In this document: positions 27,964 to 36,674 of the stretch, one piece after another | Layout: every line of letters starts with the position of its first letter | Position numbering within the stretch: the first letter of the stretch is position 1 | Assembly (NCBI RefSeq): GCF_021412585.1 | Contig: NZ_JAKCMI010000015.1 | Coordinates: 62,001-126,000 of the forward strand | Origin: Halomonas alkalisoli | GTDB taxonomy: Bacteria; Pseudomonadota; Gammaproteobacteria; Pseudomonadales; Halomonadaceae | Direction: 5' to 3' | Length of the DNA stretch: 64,000 nt | Notes under the pieces: generated by a model | What the model saw: only the letters and a program-made list of their open reading frames with translations | Databases searched by the model: none | Told to the model about the DNA's origin: nothing | Made by a program: the position numbers and the translations under genes

Positions 27964-28779
27964 ATGACCGCTTCTCCCGCTAGCCAACGACCGCGATTGA
28001 TCTTCGCCCATGCCAACGGCTTTCCCGGCATGAGCTACCGCAGCCTGCTTGCACCGCTGCACGAGCGCTTCGACGTTCATCCGGTCGATCGCCTGGGTCA
28101 TCACCCCGACTACCCGGTCGGCCACAACTGGCTGGCGCTGCGCGATGAGCTGCTCGATCATCTCACCCACAGCGAGGAACCCGCCATCGGCGTGGGGCAC
28201 TCCATGGGCGGCGTATTGATGGCCATGGCCGCCGAGCGTGCCCCCGAACGCTTTCGCTGCGTCGTCATGCTCGATCCACCGCTGATGCTGGGATTGGACG
28301 CCTGGGGGATGAAGATGGCCAAGCGTTTCGGCTTCATCGACCGGGTCACGCCGGCGGGAAAGTCCAGGGGGCGGCGGTCGGCGTGGCCGGATCGTGACGC
28401 CATGGCCAATCATCTGCGTCGTCGGGGCTTGTTCCGGCGTTTCACGCCCGATGCGCTGCACGACTATGTCGAGGGGGGGACCCGGCTGGGTGACGATGGC
28501 TCGGCCGAGCTGGTGTATGACCCCGCCATCGAGACCGAGATCTTTCGTCAGCTACCCGACCACCTGACCAGCTTGCCGCGCCGCCTGCAGGTGCCCTTCG
28601 GCCTGATCGCCGGCCGCGACTCCGATCTGATCACGCCGGCCCGCCGTCGACGCCTCGAGCGTCGCCGGATCAAGCTGTCGCTGGTGCCGGGGACGCACAT
28701 GTTCCCGATGGAGCATCCCGAGGAGACACGCCAGGCCCTGTTGGCGATGCTCGATGAGCTGCTGGAGGCTTCGACATGA
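27964..28779 (+). CDS. Alpha/beta hydrolase (first of pair)
   Basis: A 271-residue alpha/beta hydrolase-fold protein. PRLIFAHANGFPGMSYRSLL holds the oxyanion region (H-A-N-G), and AIGVGHSMGGVLMAMAAERA carries the nucleophile elbow G-H-S-M-G. The late LVPGTHMFPMEHPEE supplies the catalytic His. The substrate is unknown (ester, thioester or lactone). ATG at 27964 is preferred to an upstream TTG. It overlaps the next hydrolase gene by 4 bp (ATGA), and the pair sits upstream of a patatin gene: three serine-hydrolase-type genes in tandem. Confidence 0.88.
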   Translation: MTASPASQRPRLIFAHANGFPGMSYRSLLAPLHERFDVHPVDRLGHHPDYPVGHNWLALRDELLDHLTHSEEPAIGVGHSMGGVLMAMAAERAPERFRCVVMLDPPLMLGLDAWGMKMAKRFGFIDRVTPAGKSRGRRSAWPDRDAMANHLRRRGLFRRFTPDALHDYVEGGTRLGDDGSAELVYDPAIETEIFRQLPDHLTSLPRRLQVPFGLIAGRDSDLITPARRRRLERRRIKLSLVPGTHMFPMEHPEETRQALLAMLDELLEAST

Positions 28780-29648
28780 GCGGTCCACGAGCCATCCGGC
28801 TGGCCGGCGGGCGTCTGGCCGGACTCAGCTGGGGTGATGAAGCGGCACCGACCTGGCTGGCGCTGCACGGCTGGCTGGACAACGCGGCGAGCTTCACGCG
28901 CCTGGCGCCCCTTCTGGTACGCCAGATGGGGATCCGTATCGTTGCCATCGACTTCAGCGGACACGGTCATTCGCAACATGTCGCCGGCGACTATGCGCTG
29001 TGGGACTACTGCCACGACCTGCTGGATGCCGCCGATGACCTGGGCCTGGAGCGGGCCACGCTGCTGGCCCATTCCATGGGTGCGGGGGTGTCCTGCCTGG
29101 CCGCTGCTGCCTTCCCGGAGCGCATCGGCCGCCTGGTACTGATCGATGGACTGGGGGCGCTCACCACCCCGGCAGGGGACTCGGCTCAGCAACTGCGCAA
29201 GGGCCTGCGTTCGGCTCGACGTTCCTTATCGGCCGCGCCGCGCTATCCTGATATTGAAACCGCCGTGGCGGCCCGGGTAGCGGGTGGAGTGACGCCCATC
29301 GATGCCGTTACCGCCACCCCGGTGGTGGAGCGCAACCTGTGCCATGAAGACGATGGTCACGTGCGCCTGCGTACCGACGGTCGCCTGCTCTGGCCATCAC
29401 CGGTGCGTCTGACGCCGGAACAGGCCCTGGCCCTGCTCGGGTCCATCCAGGCACCGGTGCTGCTGATCGAAGGCGAGGGCGGCATACTCGGCGGGCGGGA
29501 GTCGGCGGCAGCCGCACGATCGGCGGTCTCGACACTCACCCGACGGGTGTTGCCCGGCGGGCACCACCTGCACCTGGAGCCCGGCGCAGTAGCAGCGGTG
29601 GCGGAGACCATCGTCGACTGGCAGGCAATGGAAGCGAAAGTGTTATAG
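28776..29648 (+). CDS. Alpha/beta hydrolase (second of pair)
   Basis: A 290-residue alpha/beta hydrolase. TWLALHGWLDNAASFTRLAP holds the H-G-W oxyanion motif and ATLLAHSMGAGVSCLAAAAF the nucleophile elbow A-H-S-M-G. VLIDGLGALTT and a C-terminal LPGGHHLHLE with the catalytic His follow. It is related to serine hydrolases of the MhpC/YfhM type; the natural substrate is unknown. Translation is coupled to the preceding hydrolase and the patatin gene follows after 11 bp. Confidence 0.88.
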   Translation: MSGPRAIRLAGGRLAGLSWGDEAAPTWLALHGWLDNAASFTRLAPLLVRQMGIRIVAIDFSGHGHSQHVAGDYALWDYCHDLLDAADDLGLERATLLAHSMGAGVSCLAAAAFPERIGRLVLIDGLGALTTPAGDSAQQLRKGLRSARRSLSAAPRYPDIETAVAARVAGGVTPIDAVTATPVVERNLCHEDDGHVRLRTDGRLLWPSPVRLTPEQALALLGSIQAPVLLIEGEGGILGGRESAAAARSAVSTLTRRVLPGGHHLHLEPGAVAAVAETIVDWQAMEAKVL

Positions 29649-29659
29649 GGAGCGGCCTC

Positions 29660-30715
29660 ATGAACGGTTCGATGGCAGCGCCGACGGGCAAGCGCGTCGC
29701 CCTGACCCTGGGCAGCGGTGGGGCGAGGGGGTACGCCCATATCGGGGTGATCGACGTGCTGGAGGCCCGCGGGTACGAAGTCGTGGCGATTTCCGGCTGC
29801 TCCATGGGGGCGGTCATCGGTGGGGTCTATGCGGCGGGAGAGCTCGATGCCTATCGCGAATGGGTCTGCCAGCTCGACTATTTCGATGTGCTCAAGCTGG
29901 TGGATGTCACCTGGAGCCCCATGGGAGCCATGCGGGCCAGCAAGGTGATGAGCAAGCTGCAGGGCCTGATGGGCGACATCCAGATCGAGGATCTGCCGAT
30001 TCCCTTCACCGCGGTGGCCACCGACCTGGCACGTCAGCGTGAGGTGTGGTTCCAGTCGGGCTCTCTGTTGCGTGCCATGCGCGCCTCCATCGCCATCCCG
30101 GGCGTGATCACCCCGGTGCATATCGGTGCCCAGACGCTGGTAGATGGCGGCCTGCTCAACCCCTTGCCGATCATCCCGACCGTATCGGCCCATGCCGACC
30201 TCATTCTGGCGGTGAATGTCACTGCGCATAGCCCGCAGCCGGTGACCCTGGAGGACCTCCTGCCGTCAGAGCCGGGCGTCGACGAAGAGGTACCAGAGAA
30301 TGACTCGTCGGTGAGCGGCTGGATGGATGTGCGCGGCGCGACCCGGCGTTTTCTGGATGGGTTCGGCAACGGCGGGGAGGGCGACGACGAGAGTGATGCC
30401 GCGACGGGGAAGGCCTCCACTGGGCGTCGCGCCTGGGGGCGGATGGACATGATCCTGGCGTCCTTCGACATTACCCAGGCGGCACTGGCGAAATACAAGG
30501 TGGCAGGCTACCCCCCCGATATCCTGATCGAAGTCCCCAAGACGGTCTGCGGTGCGTTCGAGTTCCACCGGGCCGATGCCCTGATACGGCTGGGGCGCCA
30601 CCTCACCTTGCAGGCGCTGGACCAATACGAAGGGCGCTTCCATGGGGGGAGCCCAGGAATGGTCGTTCAGCCGCCCCAGATGCCGGCAGACCGTGAATCG
30701 GGAGGCGGCGTGTGA
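29660..30715 (+). CDS. Patatin-like phospholipase
   Basis: A 351-residue patatin-domain protein with a Ser-Asp dyad. VALTLGSGGARGYAHIGVID has the glycine-rich oxyanion hole, VVAISGCSMGAVIGGVYAAG the nucleophile (G-C-S-M-G, Ser near residue 51), and IGAQTLVDGGLLNPLPI the catalytic Asp in DGG. It hydrolyses acyl esters of lipids. A variable acidic insert (about residues 200-255) follows. It resembles the RssA/NTE group of bacterial patatins. It is the last gene of the hydrolase run and ends 5 bp before the convergent smrB. Confidence 0.92.
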   Translation: MNGSMAAPTGKRVALTLGSGGARGYAHIGVIDVLEARGYEVVAISGCSMGAVIGGVYAAGELDAYREWVCQLDYFDVLKLVDVTWSPMGAMRASKVMSKLQGLMGDIQIEDLPIPFTAVATDLARQREVWFQSGSLLRAMRASIAIPGVITPVHIGAQTLVDGGLLNPLPIIPTVSAHADLILAVNVTAHSPQPVTLEDLLPSEPGVDEEVPENDSSVSGWMDVRGATRRFLDGFGNGGEGDDESDAATGKASTGRRAWGRMDMILASFDITQAALAKYKVAGYPPDILIEVPKTVCGAFEFHRADALIRLGRHLTLQALDQYEGRFHGGSPGMVVQPPQMPADRESGGGV

Positions 30716-30720
30716 GTTTG

Positions 30721-31296
30721 CTAGGCATCCTGGCCACGGCGGCGTAGCAGGACATAGACCGCGCCGGTGCCCCCATCGGCATCCAGGGCCGAGCAGAAGG
30801 CGAGTACCGCGGGCCATTCGCGCAGCCAGGCGTTCACATGGCTCTTGATCACGGGGTAGTTGGCGGTGCTGCCCCATGCCTTGCCGTGCACGATCAGCAC
30901 GCAGCGCATGCGACCGGCGGTAGCGTCACGCAGAAACCCCTCCAGCTCGCTGCGTGCCTCGTCCAGCGTAAGGCCGTGCAGGTCGAGCCCCGCCTCCCAG
31001 GCAATGCGCCCTCGCTTGAGCTGGGTGCGGGTGCGGTGGGGCAGGTCGGGCAGGGCAAAATCGAGCGGCTCCGATGGGCGCACGGGCTCCACGCGGCCAT
31101 CGCTGGTGCGGCTGGTGGTGTCGCTGTTCCCCGCGGCAACCGCCGCGGCGCGCCGCTCGGCCGCCGACGGATCCTTGCGGCGTGGTCGCCCGGGATCGGC
31201 ACGTTCGCTGACGATACGCCTCACGCCGGCTTCATGCAGTGCCTGGCGAAAGGCGCTGACATCGTCTTCATCCGGTGGGCGGCGGCGTCGGCTCAT
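30721..31296 (-). CDS. smrB: Smr-domain endonuclease SmrB-like
   Basis: A 191-residue protein with a C-terminal Smr domain. AGLDLHGLTLDEARSELEGF carries the D-L-H-G motif, VLIVHGKAWGSTANYPVIK the H-G-K motif, and GTGAVYVLLRR the last strand. In E. coli SmrB cleaves mRNA at collided ribosomes. The basic/acidic N-terminal 85 residues resemble the ribosome-recruiting extension. The E. coli arrangement, smrB divergent from prmB followed by aroC, is reproduced here, which favours SmrB over SmrA. The ATG at 31296 lacks a strong ribosome-binding site. Confidence 0.85.
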   Translation of the reverse strand: MSRRRRPPDEDDVSAFRQALHEAGVRRIVSERADPGRPRRKDPSAAERRAAAVAAGNSDTTSRTSDGRVEPVRPSEPLDFALPDLPHRTRTQLKRGRIAWEAGLDLHGLTLDEARSELEGFLRDATAGRMRCVLIVHGKAWGSTANYPVIKSHVNAWLREWPAVLAFCSALDADGGTGAVYVLLRRRGQDA

Positions 31297-31414
31297 GTGC
31301 TACTCATGGGGAGGGTTCGAGGCGCACAGTATAGCGGCCTGAGCGCGACTGTGAACCGTTGGCCACCGCGGGTACAATCGACCCCTGTCAGCAACCGATC
31401 CCACAGGAACCCAC

Positions 31415-32368
31415 GTGGCCGAATCCTCTCCCGTTTCCCGTTCGACGCTCAGTCTGGGCGATGCGGCCCTCTGCGCCGACCTCGTCACGCTACGCGACTA
31501 CCTGCGCTGGAGTGCCAGCGAGTTTCATCTGGCCGGCCTGTTCCATGGGCACGGCACCGATTCGCCCTGGGACGAGGCGGTCGCCCTGGTGCTGGGTTCG
31601 CTGCACCTGCCCTGGAACGTCGATCCTGCGGTGCTGGATGCGCGGCTGCTGCCCATGGAGCGCCTGCGTGTCGTGGCCCTGGTACGCGAACGCATCACCA
31701 CCCGGCGCCCGCTGCCTTACCTGCTGGGCGAAGCCTTCTTCGCCGGCTTCCCCTTCCACGTGGACGAAAGAGTGTTGATTCCCCGTTCGCCGATTGCCGA
31801 GCTCATCGAATCGGGGTTCGAGGCGTGGTTTCCGGAGCAACCGCCGACCCGGGTGCTCGACCTCTGTACCGGATCGGGCTGCATCGGTATCGCCACGGCG
31901 CTGCACCTGCCCACCTGCGACGTCGACCTGGCCGATATCAGTCCGGAAGCGCTGGCGGTGGCCAAGCAGAACATCCAGCGTCATGAGGTGGGTGCCAGGG
32001 TGCGGGCCGTGCTGTCGGATGTATTCGACGGCCTCGGCGGCCAGCGCTACGACCTGATCGTCTCCAACCCTCCCTACGTGGATGCCCGTGACCTGGCCAC
32101 CATGCCCTCCGAGTTTCGCCATGAGCCGAACCTGGCGCTGGAGGCGGGACATGACGGGCTCGATATCGTCCGGCGTATCCTGCGCCAGGCCCGTGAGCAT
32201 CTCACCGAGGACGGGGTGCTGATCGTCGAAGTGGGCAATTCGGACCGCCACCTGGAGGCCGCCTTCCCCGAGGTGCCTTTCCTGTGGCTCGACTTCGAGC
32301 GCGGCGGTCAGGGAGTCTTCGCCCTCTCCGCCGCGGAACTCGACGCCCATGCGGCGTCCTTCGCCTGA
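31415..32368 (+). CDS. prmB: Ribosomal protein uL3 glutamine methyltransferase
   Basis: A 317-residue SAM-dependent N5-glutamine methyltransferase that modifies ribosomal protein L3. The SAM-binding motif is [20 protein letters not shown], and the catalytic N-P-P-Y lies in [17 protein letters not shown]. The N-terminal helical domain contains [20 protein letters not shown]. Translation starts at GTG 31415 with AGGA at good spacing. It is 44 bp upstream of aroC, as in E. coli, and divergent from smrB. Confidence 0.95.
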   Translation: MAESSPVSRSTLSLGDAALCADLVTLRDYLRWSASEFHLAGLFHGHGTDSPWDEAVALVLGSLHLPWNVDPAVLDARLLPMERLRVVALVRERITTRRPLPYLLGEAFFAGFPFHVDERVLIPRSPIAELIESGFEAWFPEQPPTRVLDLCTGSGCIGIATALHLPTCDVDLADISPEALAVAKQNIQRHEVGARVRAVLSDVFDGLGGQRYDLIVSNPPYVDARDLATMPSEFRHEPNLALEAGHDGLDIVRRILRQAREHLTEDGVLIVEVGNSDRHLEAAFPEVPFLWLDFERGGQGVFALSAAELDAHAASFA

Positions 32369-32412
32369 TCGCTGGCAGCGATCATCGACAGCATCATTCA
32401 GGAGGCACGTCC

Positions 32413-33498
32413 ATGTCCGGCAACACATTCGGCAAGCTGTTCACCGTCACCACCTTCGGCGAGAGCCATGGTCCGGCCCTTGGCGCCATCGTCGACGGGT
32501 GCCCGCCGGGCCTGCCGTTGACCGAGGCCGACCTGCAGCAGGACCTGGACCGTCGGCGCCCCGGCACGTCACGTCACACCACGCAGCGCCGCGAGCCCGA
32601 CCAGGTGAAGATCCTCTCCGGCGTGTTCGAGGGGGTGACCACGGGTACCTCCATCGGGCTGCTGATCGAGAACACCGACCAGCGTTCCAAGGACTACTCG
32701 AACATCAAGGACCAGTTCCGCCCCGCCCACGCCGACTACAGCTACCATCACAAGTACGGTGTTCGTGACTACCGGGGCGGTGGCCGTTCCAGCGCCCGGG
32801 AAACCGCGATGCGGGTGGCGGCGGGGGGGATCGCCAAGAAGTACCTGGCTACCCGGGGCATCGAGGTGCGCGGCTACATGAGCCAGCTCGGCCCCATCGA
32901 GATCGCCTTCAAGAGCTGGGAGGCGGTACACGACAACCCCTTCTTTTGTCCCGACCCGGACAGGGTGGCCGAGCTCGAGGCCTTCATGGATGAACTGCGC
33001 CGGGCCCAGGATTCGGTGGGTGCGAAGATCACCGTGGTGGCCGATGGCCTGCCCCCGGGGCTCGGTGAGCCCGTTTTCGACCGGCTCGATGCCGAGCTGG
33101 CGCATGGCTTGATGAGCATCAATGCCGTCAAGGGCGTGGAGATCGGCGACGGCTTCGCCGCCGTGTCGCAGCGGGGCAGTGAGCACCGCGACGAAATGAC
33201 GCCGGAGGGGTTTCTCTCCAATCATGCCGGCGGCGTGCTCGGCGGCATCTCCTCGGGACAGCAGCTGGTCGCGCATCTGGCGCTCAAGCCGACCTCGAGC
33301 ATCACTACGCCGGGGCGCTCCATCGACGTACATGGCCAGCCGGTCGAAGTGATCACCAAGGGGCGCCACGACCCCTGCGTGGGGATCCGTGCCACGCCGA
33401 TCGCCGAAGCCATGATGGCGCTGACCCTGATGGACCACCTGCTGCGTCACCGGGCGCAGAATGCCGACGTGCGCGTCACCACGCCGGTGCTGCGCTGA
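32413..33498 (+). CDS. aroC: Chorismate synthase
   Basis: A 361-residue flavin-dependent enzyme that converts EPSP to chorismate, the last step of the shikimate pathway. [20 protein letters not shown] is the standard N-terminus with signature 1 (G-E-S-H-G). [20 protein letters not shown] is signature 2, and RGSEHRDEM with [17 protein letters not shown] is the third. The ATG at 32413 follows AGGAGG. Chorismate made here feeds TrpE, encoded about 20 kb away in this window. Confidence 0.98.
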   Translation: MSGNTFGKLFTVTTFGESHGPALGAIVDGCPPGLPLTEADLQQDLDRRRPGTSRHTTQRREPDQVKILSGVFEGVTTGTSIGLLIENTDQRSKDYSNIKDQFRPAHADYSYHHKYGVRDYRGGGRSSARETAMRVAAGGIAKKYLATRGIEVRGYMSQLGPIEIAFKSWEAVHDNPFFCPDPDRVAELEAFMDELRRAQDSVGAKITVVADGLPPGLGEPVFDRLDAELAHGLMSINAVKGVEIGDGFAAVSQRGSEHRDEMTPEGFLSNHAGGVLGGISSGQQLVAHLALKPTSSITTPGRSIDVHGQPVEVITKGRHDPCVGIRATPIAEAMMALTLMDHLLRHRAQNADVRVTTPVLR

Positions 33499-33510
33499 AT
33501 CGGATTCCGG

Positions 33511-33531
33511 GCCAGGCCCGCTGGGCCTGGC
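33511..33531 (+). terminator. Hairpin after aroC
   Basis: GCCAGGCCC and GGGCCTGGC form a 9-bp perfect stem with a 3-base loop, 12 bp after the aroC stop. No T-run follows, so termination would be weak or Rho-assisted. Confidence 0.45.
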
Positions 33532-33572
33532 TGGCTGCTACACTCAACAGACCACTTGAGCCGAGTACCGCC

Positions 33573-34019
33573 ATGAAGATCAACGTCGAGTTCGACCTGA
33601 CCCCTGACGAGTTCCGCCGCTCCCTGGGCCTGCCCGATGTCGAGGCTTTCCAGCAGGACTTGCTGAACCGCATTCACAAGCAGATGGAGTCCGGGGTCGA
33701 GGGCTACGACCCCATGAGCCTTATGCAGCCTTTCCTGCAGCAACAGGGGCTCTCCCAGGGGCTTTCTCAGGGCATGACCCAGGGGTTGTCCCAGGGGCTC
33801 GCCAGCTTTGGTACCTACCAGCAGATGATGCTGGATATGCTGCGCAAGGCCAGTAGCGGCAAGGCGGACCAAGCAGAGCCCGAAGAGGAAAGAGCCGGAG
33901 CAAGAAAGGAAAAGGCAGAGGCCAAGGGCGAGCAGAAGCCAGAGCCGGCCGAGGCAAAGAAGAGCAGCAAGCGGGCAGGCACGGCAAGTGCTCGCTCGCG
34001 GTCGCGACGCAGTGAGTGA
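33573..34019 (+). CDS. DUF6489-type protein with Q-G repeats and basic tail
   Basis: A 148-residue protein. The N-terminal part MKINVEFDLTPDEFRRSLGL, followed by PDVEAFQQDLLNRIHKQMES, matches the DUF6489 pattern as I remember it. Residues 48-74 contain a low-complexity run of Q-G-L-S-like units (LQQQGLSQGLSQGMTQGL). The last 50 residues are Lys/Glu/Ala/Arg-rich and end SARSRSRRSE, rather like PhaF/PhaI-type tails. It sits directly upstream of phasin and PHA synthase genes, so a role on or near PHA granules is plausible (inference). Its function is unknown. Confidence 0.75.
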   Translation: MKINVEFDLTPDEFRRSLGLPDVEAFQQDLLNRIHKQMESGVEGYDPMSLMQPFLQQQGLSQGLSQGMTQGLSQGLASFGTYQQMMLDMLRKASSGKADQAEPEEERAGARKEKAEAKGEQKPEPAEAKKSSKRAGTASARSRSRRSE

Positions 34020-34209
34020 CCCGGCCAGGACAATGGCTTCAGGTGCGAAATCGGCGAGTGTGCCACCTTGGATTGAGCAACATTAAGTTGCAACCGAGGG
34101 CGTGGCAGACTACGCTTTGTGCAGTGCAGCATTCATGCCGTGCAGCTTGACTGATGGATGATCGGCGCTGCGCCCCGCATGACTTTTAGGTCCACAGGAG
34201 GTTACCGCC

Positions 34210-34647
34210 ATGCAGGACAAGATGATCGACAACTTCAATCAGCAGACGCGCCGCTTCTTCGAGCCCATGCGCAAGCTCAACTCGCTGATGCTCGGCAATA
34301 TGGAAAAGATGACCGAGTACCAGCTGGAAGCCATGAAGCGCTATAGTCAGCTGGGTACCGAGCGTATGCGCAGTGCCTCGGAAATCAGTGACGCCGAAGA
34401 TCTCCAGCAGTTCGGCGCTCAGCAGGCCGAAATGATGAACGAGCTCTCCAAGCAGATGATGGAGGATGCCCAGGCCTTGAGCGAGATGAGCCAGGAGTTC
34501 CGCTCCGAGCTGGAGAAACTGCTCGGTGAGGCCGGCCAGCAGCTGGCCGACCAGGCAAGCGAGAGCGGGGCGAGTGCCAAGCCGGCCAGTTCGGGCAAGT
34601 CCGATACACCGGCCAAGGCAACCAGTCAGTCTTCGCGCAAGAGCTGA
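34210..34647 (+). CDS. phaP: Phasin family protein
   Basis: A 145-residue amphipathic, almost wholly helical protein, MQDKMIDNFNQQTRRFFEPM and onward. The phasin core covers about residues 8-115 and a short Ala/Ser/Lys-rich tail follows. Phasins coat polyhydroxyalkanoate granules and control their size. ATG at 34210 follows a strong CAGGAGG. It is upstream of phaC and separated from it by two hairpins, so phasin mRNA may be made in excess of phaC, as expected for a coat protein. Confidence 0.88.
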   Translation: MQDKMIDNFNQQTRRFFEPMRKLNSLMLGNMEKMTEYQLEAMKRYSQLGTERMRSASEISDAEDLQQFGAQQAEMMNELSKQMMEDAQALSEMSQEFRSELEKLLGEAGQQLADQASESGASAKPASSGKSDTPAKATSQSSRKS

Positions 34648-34659
34648 AAAAAGTCTAGG

Positions 34660-34727
34660 CGCCGCCCGGTATCTCCGGGCGGTGTCATCGCCTCCACAGC
34701 GCCCTTCCGCAGGGTCCTGTGGAGGCG
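34660..34727 (+). terminator. Two hairpins between phaP and phaC
   Basis: The first hairpin, CGCCGCCCGG / CCGGGCGGTG, is at 34660-34684. The second, CGCCTCCACAG / CTGTGGAGGCG, is at 34689-34727 with a 17-base loop that itself holds CCCT/AGGG. Neither has a long T-run, so partial termination or mRNA stabilisation is likely. Confidence 0.6.
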
Positions 34728-34771
34728 GTTCGTTGAAAGTCACGCCGTGAGTCGATGATCAGGAGTGGGCA

Positions 34772-36607
34772 ATGCTGTCAGGGTTGGAAGGTCCATCACA
34801 AGTCGAGTGGGAAGAGTGGAATGCGCAGCTGCAGGAAATGGGGCAGCAGTATCAGGCGTTGATGCAGGACCTCCTCGCAAAAATGGCGCCCGATGCGGCG
34901 GCCGATACCATCCAGAGCGATATGCGGGAAGCCTTCCAGGCTGGCGCCGAGTCCCTTATGAGTAATCCCCAGCTGGTGTGGCAGACCCAGGCCCGCCTGC
35001 TGCAGGATCAATGGCAGCTGTGGCAGAACGCCCTGCGGTCCGCCAACGGCGAGCCGGTAGAGCCCCTGGTGACGCCGCTGCGCGGCGACCGACGCTTCAA
35101 CGACGAGGCCTGGAGCAACGATCCCTACTATCAGGCGATCATGCAGCAGTACCTGCTTTTCTCGCGTCTGGTCGAAGAGCTGATAGAGCGCCTGGAGGGG
35201 CTGCCCGAGCAGCAGAAGCGCAACCTGGCCTTCTATGCTCGCCAACTGGTCAACGCCATGGCGCCCACCAATTTCATCTCCACCAACCCCGAAGTGATGC
35301 GGCGTACCATGGAGACCCGCGGCCAGAACCTGGTCGATGGCCTGACTCGGCTGCGCGAGGACCTGGCCAATTCCGCCGATGGTCTGAATGTGAGCATGAC
35401 CGATCGCAGCGCCTTCGAGGTGGGTGAGAACATCGCCGTGACGCCCGGTCATGTGGTGTTCGAGAATGAACTGATCCAGTTGATCCAGTACACCCCCACG
35501 ACCGAGACGGTGTTCAAGACACCGCTGCTGGTCGTGCCCCCCTGGATCAACAAGTACTATATCCTCGACCTGCGTCCGGACAACTCCATGGTCAAGTGGC
35601 TGGTGGATCAGGGCCATACCGTCTTCCTGATCTCCTGGCGCAACCCGGGGCCCGAGCAGCGGGACCTGACCTGGGCCGACTACATGCAGATGGGGCCGAT
35701 CACCGCCATGGAGGCCATCGAGCAGGCCTGTGGCGAGAAGTCGGTCAATCTGCTCAGCTACTGCGTCGGCGGAACCCTGACGGCATCCACCGTGGCCTAT
35801 CTCACCAGCACCCGCCGCGGCCGCAAGGTCAGGTCCGTGACCTACATGGCCACCCTGCAGGATTTCCGCGACCCGGGCGAGATCGGGGTGCTCCTCAGCG
35901 AGCCGGTCCTGGCCGGGATCGAGGCACGACTCGAGAAGGATGGCTATCTCGACGGTCGCTCCATGGCCTATACCTTCAACCTGCTGCGCGAGAACGATCT
36001 CTTCTGGTCGTTCTATATCAGCAACTACCTGAAGGGTGAGAACCCGGCGCCATTCGATCTGCTCTACTGGAACACCGACGGCACCAACCTGCCGGCGGCG
36101 ACGCACGGCTGGTACCTGCGCAGCATGTATCTTGAGAATCGCCTGGTGCAGCCCGGCGGCATCGAGCTGGACGGGGTCAAGATCGACCTGCGCAAGGTTT
36201 CCACGCCGAGCTATTTTATCTCGACCCGCGACGACCATATCGCCAAGTGGAACAGCACCTATTACGGCGCCCTGTTGCCCAAGGGGCCGACGACCTTCGT
36301 ACTGGGTGGCTCCGGTCATATCGCCGGTATCGTGAACCCTCCGCAAAGGAACAAGTACGGCTACTGGACCAACAGCGAGTTGCCCGACAGCCATGAAGAG
36401 TGGCTGGCCGGCGCCGAGGGCCACGAGGGTTCCTGGTGGCCGCACTGGCAGCAGTGGATGACCGAGGGCGGCTACGCCGACCCGGAAAAGATGGTGCCGG
36501 CGCGCCAGCCGGGCGAGGGCGAACTGCCGCTGCTCGAGGAAGCGCCGGGGCGCTACGTGCGTACCACTATCCCCGAGGTGCTGGGAGAAGTGCCGCCGAA
36601 GGAGTAA
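34772..36607 (+). CDS. phaC: Class I poly(3-hydroxyalkanoate) synthase
   Basis: A 611-residue PHA synthase that polymerises (R)-3-hydroxyacyl-CoA on the granule surface. The N-terminal domain runs to about residue 210, and the alpha/beta hydrolase catalytic domain follows. The nucleophile Cys is at about residue 331 in NLLSYCVGGTLTAS; the first Gly of the usual G-x-C-x-G box is Ser here. Asp is near 488 (RDDHIAKW) and His near 516 (GGSGHIAG). PPWINKYYILDL and SWRNPGPEQRDLTWADY are typical of class I enzymes. There is no phaA, phaB or phaE nearby. A strong terminator follows. Confidence 0.96.
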   Translation: MLSGLEGPSQVEWEEWNAQLQEMGQQYQALMQDLLAKMAPDAAADTIQSDMREAFQAGAESLMSNPQLVWQTQARLLQDQWQLWQNALRSANGEPVEPLVTPLRGDRRFNDEAWSNDPYYQAIMQQYLLFSRLVEELIERLEGLPEQQKRNLAFYARQLVNAMAPTNFISTNPEVMRRTMETRGQNLVDGLTRLREDLANSADGLNVSMTDRSAFEVGENIAVTPGHVVFENELIQLIQYTPTTETVFKTPLLVVPPWINKYYILDLRPDNSMVKWLVDQGHTVFLISWRNPGPEQRDLTWADYMQMGPITAMEAIEQACGEKSVNLLSYCVGGTLTASTVAYLTSTRRGRKVRSVTYMATLQDFRDPGEIGVLLSEPVLAGIEARLEKDGYLDGRSMAYTFNLLRENDLFWSFYISNYLKGENPAPFDLLYWNTDGTNLPAATHGWYLRSMYLENRLVQPGGIELDGVKIDLRKVSTPSYFISTRDDHIAKWNSTYYGALLPKGPTTFVLGGSGHIAGIVNPPQRNKYGYWTNSELPDSHEEWLAGAEGHEGSWWPHWQQWMTEGGYADPEKMVPARQPGEGELPLLEEAPGRYVRTTIPEVLGEVPPKE

Positions 36608-36633
36608 TCGGCAGGCATCGACGAGAAGGAATC

Positions 36634-36668
36634 AACGTGGCCCGCCTTGAGCGGGCCACGTTTTTTTT
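36634..36668 (+). terminator. Strong terminator after phaC
   Basis: AACGTGGCCCGC and GCGGGCCACGTT form a perfect 12-bp stem around a 5-base loop, followed by eight T (36661-36668, overlapping the stem end). Confidence 0.92.
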
Positions 36669-36674
36669 GGCGAT

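Noticed and set aside
34796-36445. A 549-codon open frame antisense to phaC
   Set aside because: Same artefact; phaC is unambiguous and the antisense product resembles no protein family.
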